From: Syntrophobacterales bacterium
GTDB taxonomy: Bacteria; Desulfobacterota; Desulfobaccia; Desulfobaccales; 0-14-0-80-60-11
Length of the DNA stretch: 5,027 bases
Reading direction: 5' to 3'
Assembly (NCBI GenBank): GCA_020052215.1
Contig: JAGVPN010000412.1
Coordinates: 1-5,027 of the forward strand
Both the position numbers and the translations under genes were made by a program. The notes under the pieces are model-generated. The model did no database searches. It had not been told where the DNA came from and saw only the letters and a list, made by a program, of their open reading frames with translations. Positions 4,954 through 5,027 of this stretch are shown in pieces. The first letter of the stretch is position 1. Every line of letters starts with the position of its first letter.

Positions 4954-5005
4954 ATAATTACCTTTTGATTGCAACTCGGTATTAAATCGGTTCCAGCTTT
5001 TCCCC

Positions 5006-5024
5006 TCTCCCCCAATGGGGGAGA
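5006..5024. repeat. Second C-rich/G-rich palindrome at the right edge
   Basis: TCTCCCCC (5006-5013) and GGGGGAGA (5017-5024) pair perfectly around AAT. Its arms match the inner part of the 4812-4840 palindrome, so the two look like members of one family. The element is close to the window end, and a continuation of the GGGAGA arm cannot be checked; the last bases (TAC) already depart from the expected GGG. Confidence 0.6.
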
Positions 5025-5027
5025 TAC

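Overview
The window is GC-rich in most of its genes, with AT-richer intergenic DNA between them. It carries ordinary chromosomal housekeeping and accessory genes, with no sign of phage, plasmid, CRISPR array or a complete insertion sequence. An EF-G-type GTPase of the paralogous, non-canonical kind, a MOSC gene followed by a MogA gene, a lipoprotein L,D-transpeptidase and abundant GC-rich palindromic repeats fit a Gram-negative bacterium. My best guess is a deltaproteobacterial (Desulfobacterota) sulfate reducer or syntroph. That placement rests on general protein resemblance, not on a search.

Layout: (1) 1-1911, plus strand, the 3' nine-tenths of an elongation factor G-like gene that runs off the left edge. 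(2) 1912-2007, a short gap holding a REP-like palindrome. (3) 2008-2995, plus strand, a MOSC-domain gene and a MogA/MoaB-type molybdopterin adenylyltransferase gene whose reading frames overlap by 32 bp. (4) 2996-3472, a 477-bp convergent intergenic region with a possible mogA terminator, a long G-rich/C-rich inverted repeat, AT-rich DNA, degenerate repeats and a clear terminator for the next gene. (5) 3473-4111, minus strand, a lipoprotein L,D-transpeptidase of the YkuD family, with a good sigma70-like promoter at 4158-4186. (6) 4112-4239, the divergent promoter region. (7) 4240-4749, plus strand, a YacP/Rae1-like NYN-domain putative ribonuclease. (8) 4750-5027, a repeat-rich tail with three palindromes, two of one C-rich/G-rich family and one the better copy of the repeat at 1936.

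The two molybdenum-cofactor genes are the only pair that clearly work together: MogA adenylylates molybdopterin before molybdate insertion, and the MOSC protein probably handles sulfur or the finished cofactor. The EF-G-like protein and the NYN nuclease both point to the ribosome but are not linked in one operon here. I did not find a new multi-gene system. The points most worth a second look are the EF-G-like protein lacking the catalytic His of the DTPGH motif, the overlapping MOSC/MogA frames, the homopolymeric ribosome-binding region of the transpeptidase gene, and the palindromic repeat families.
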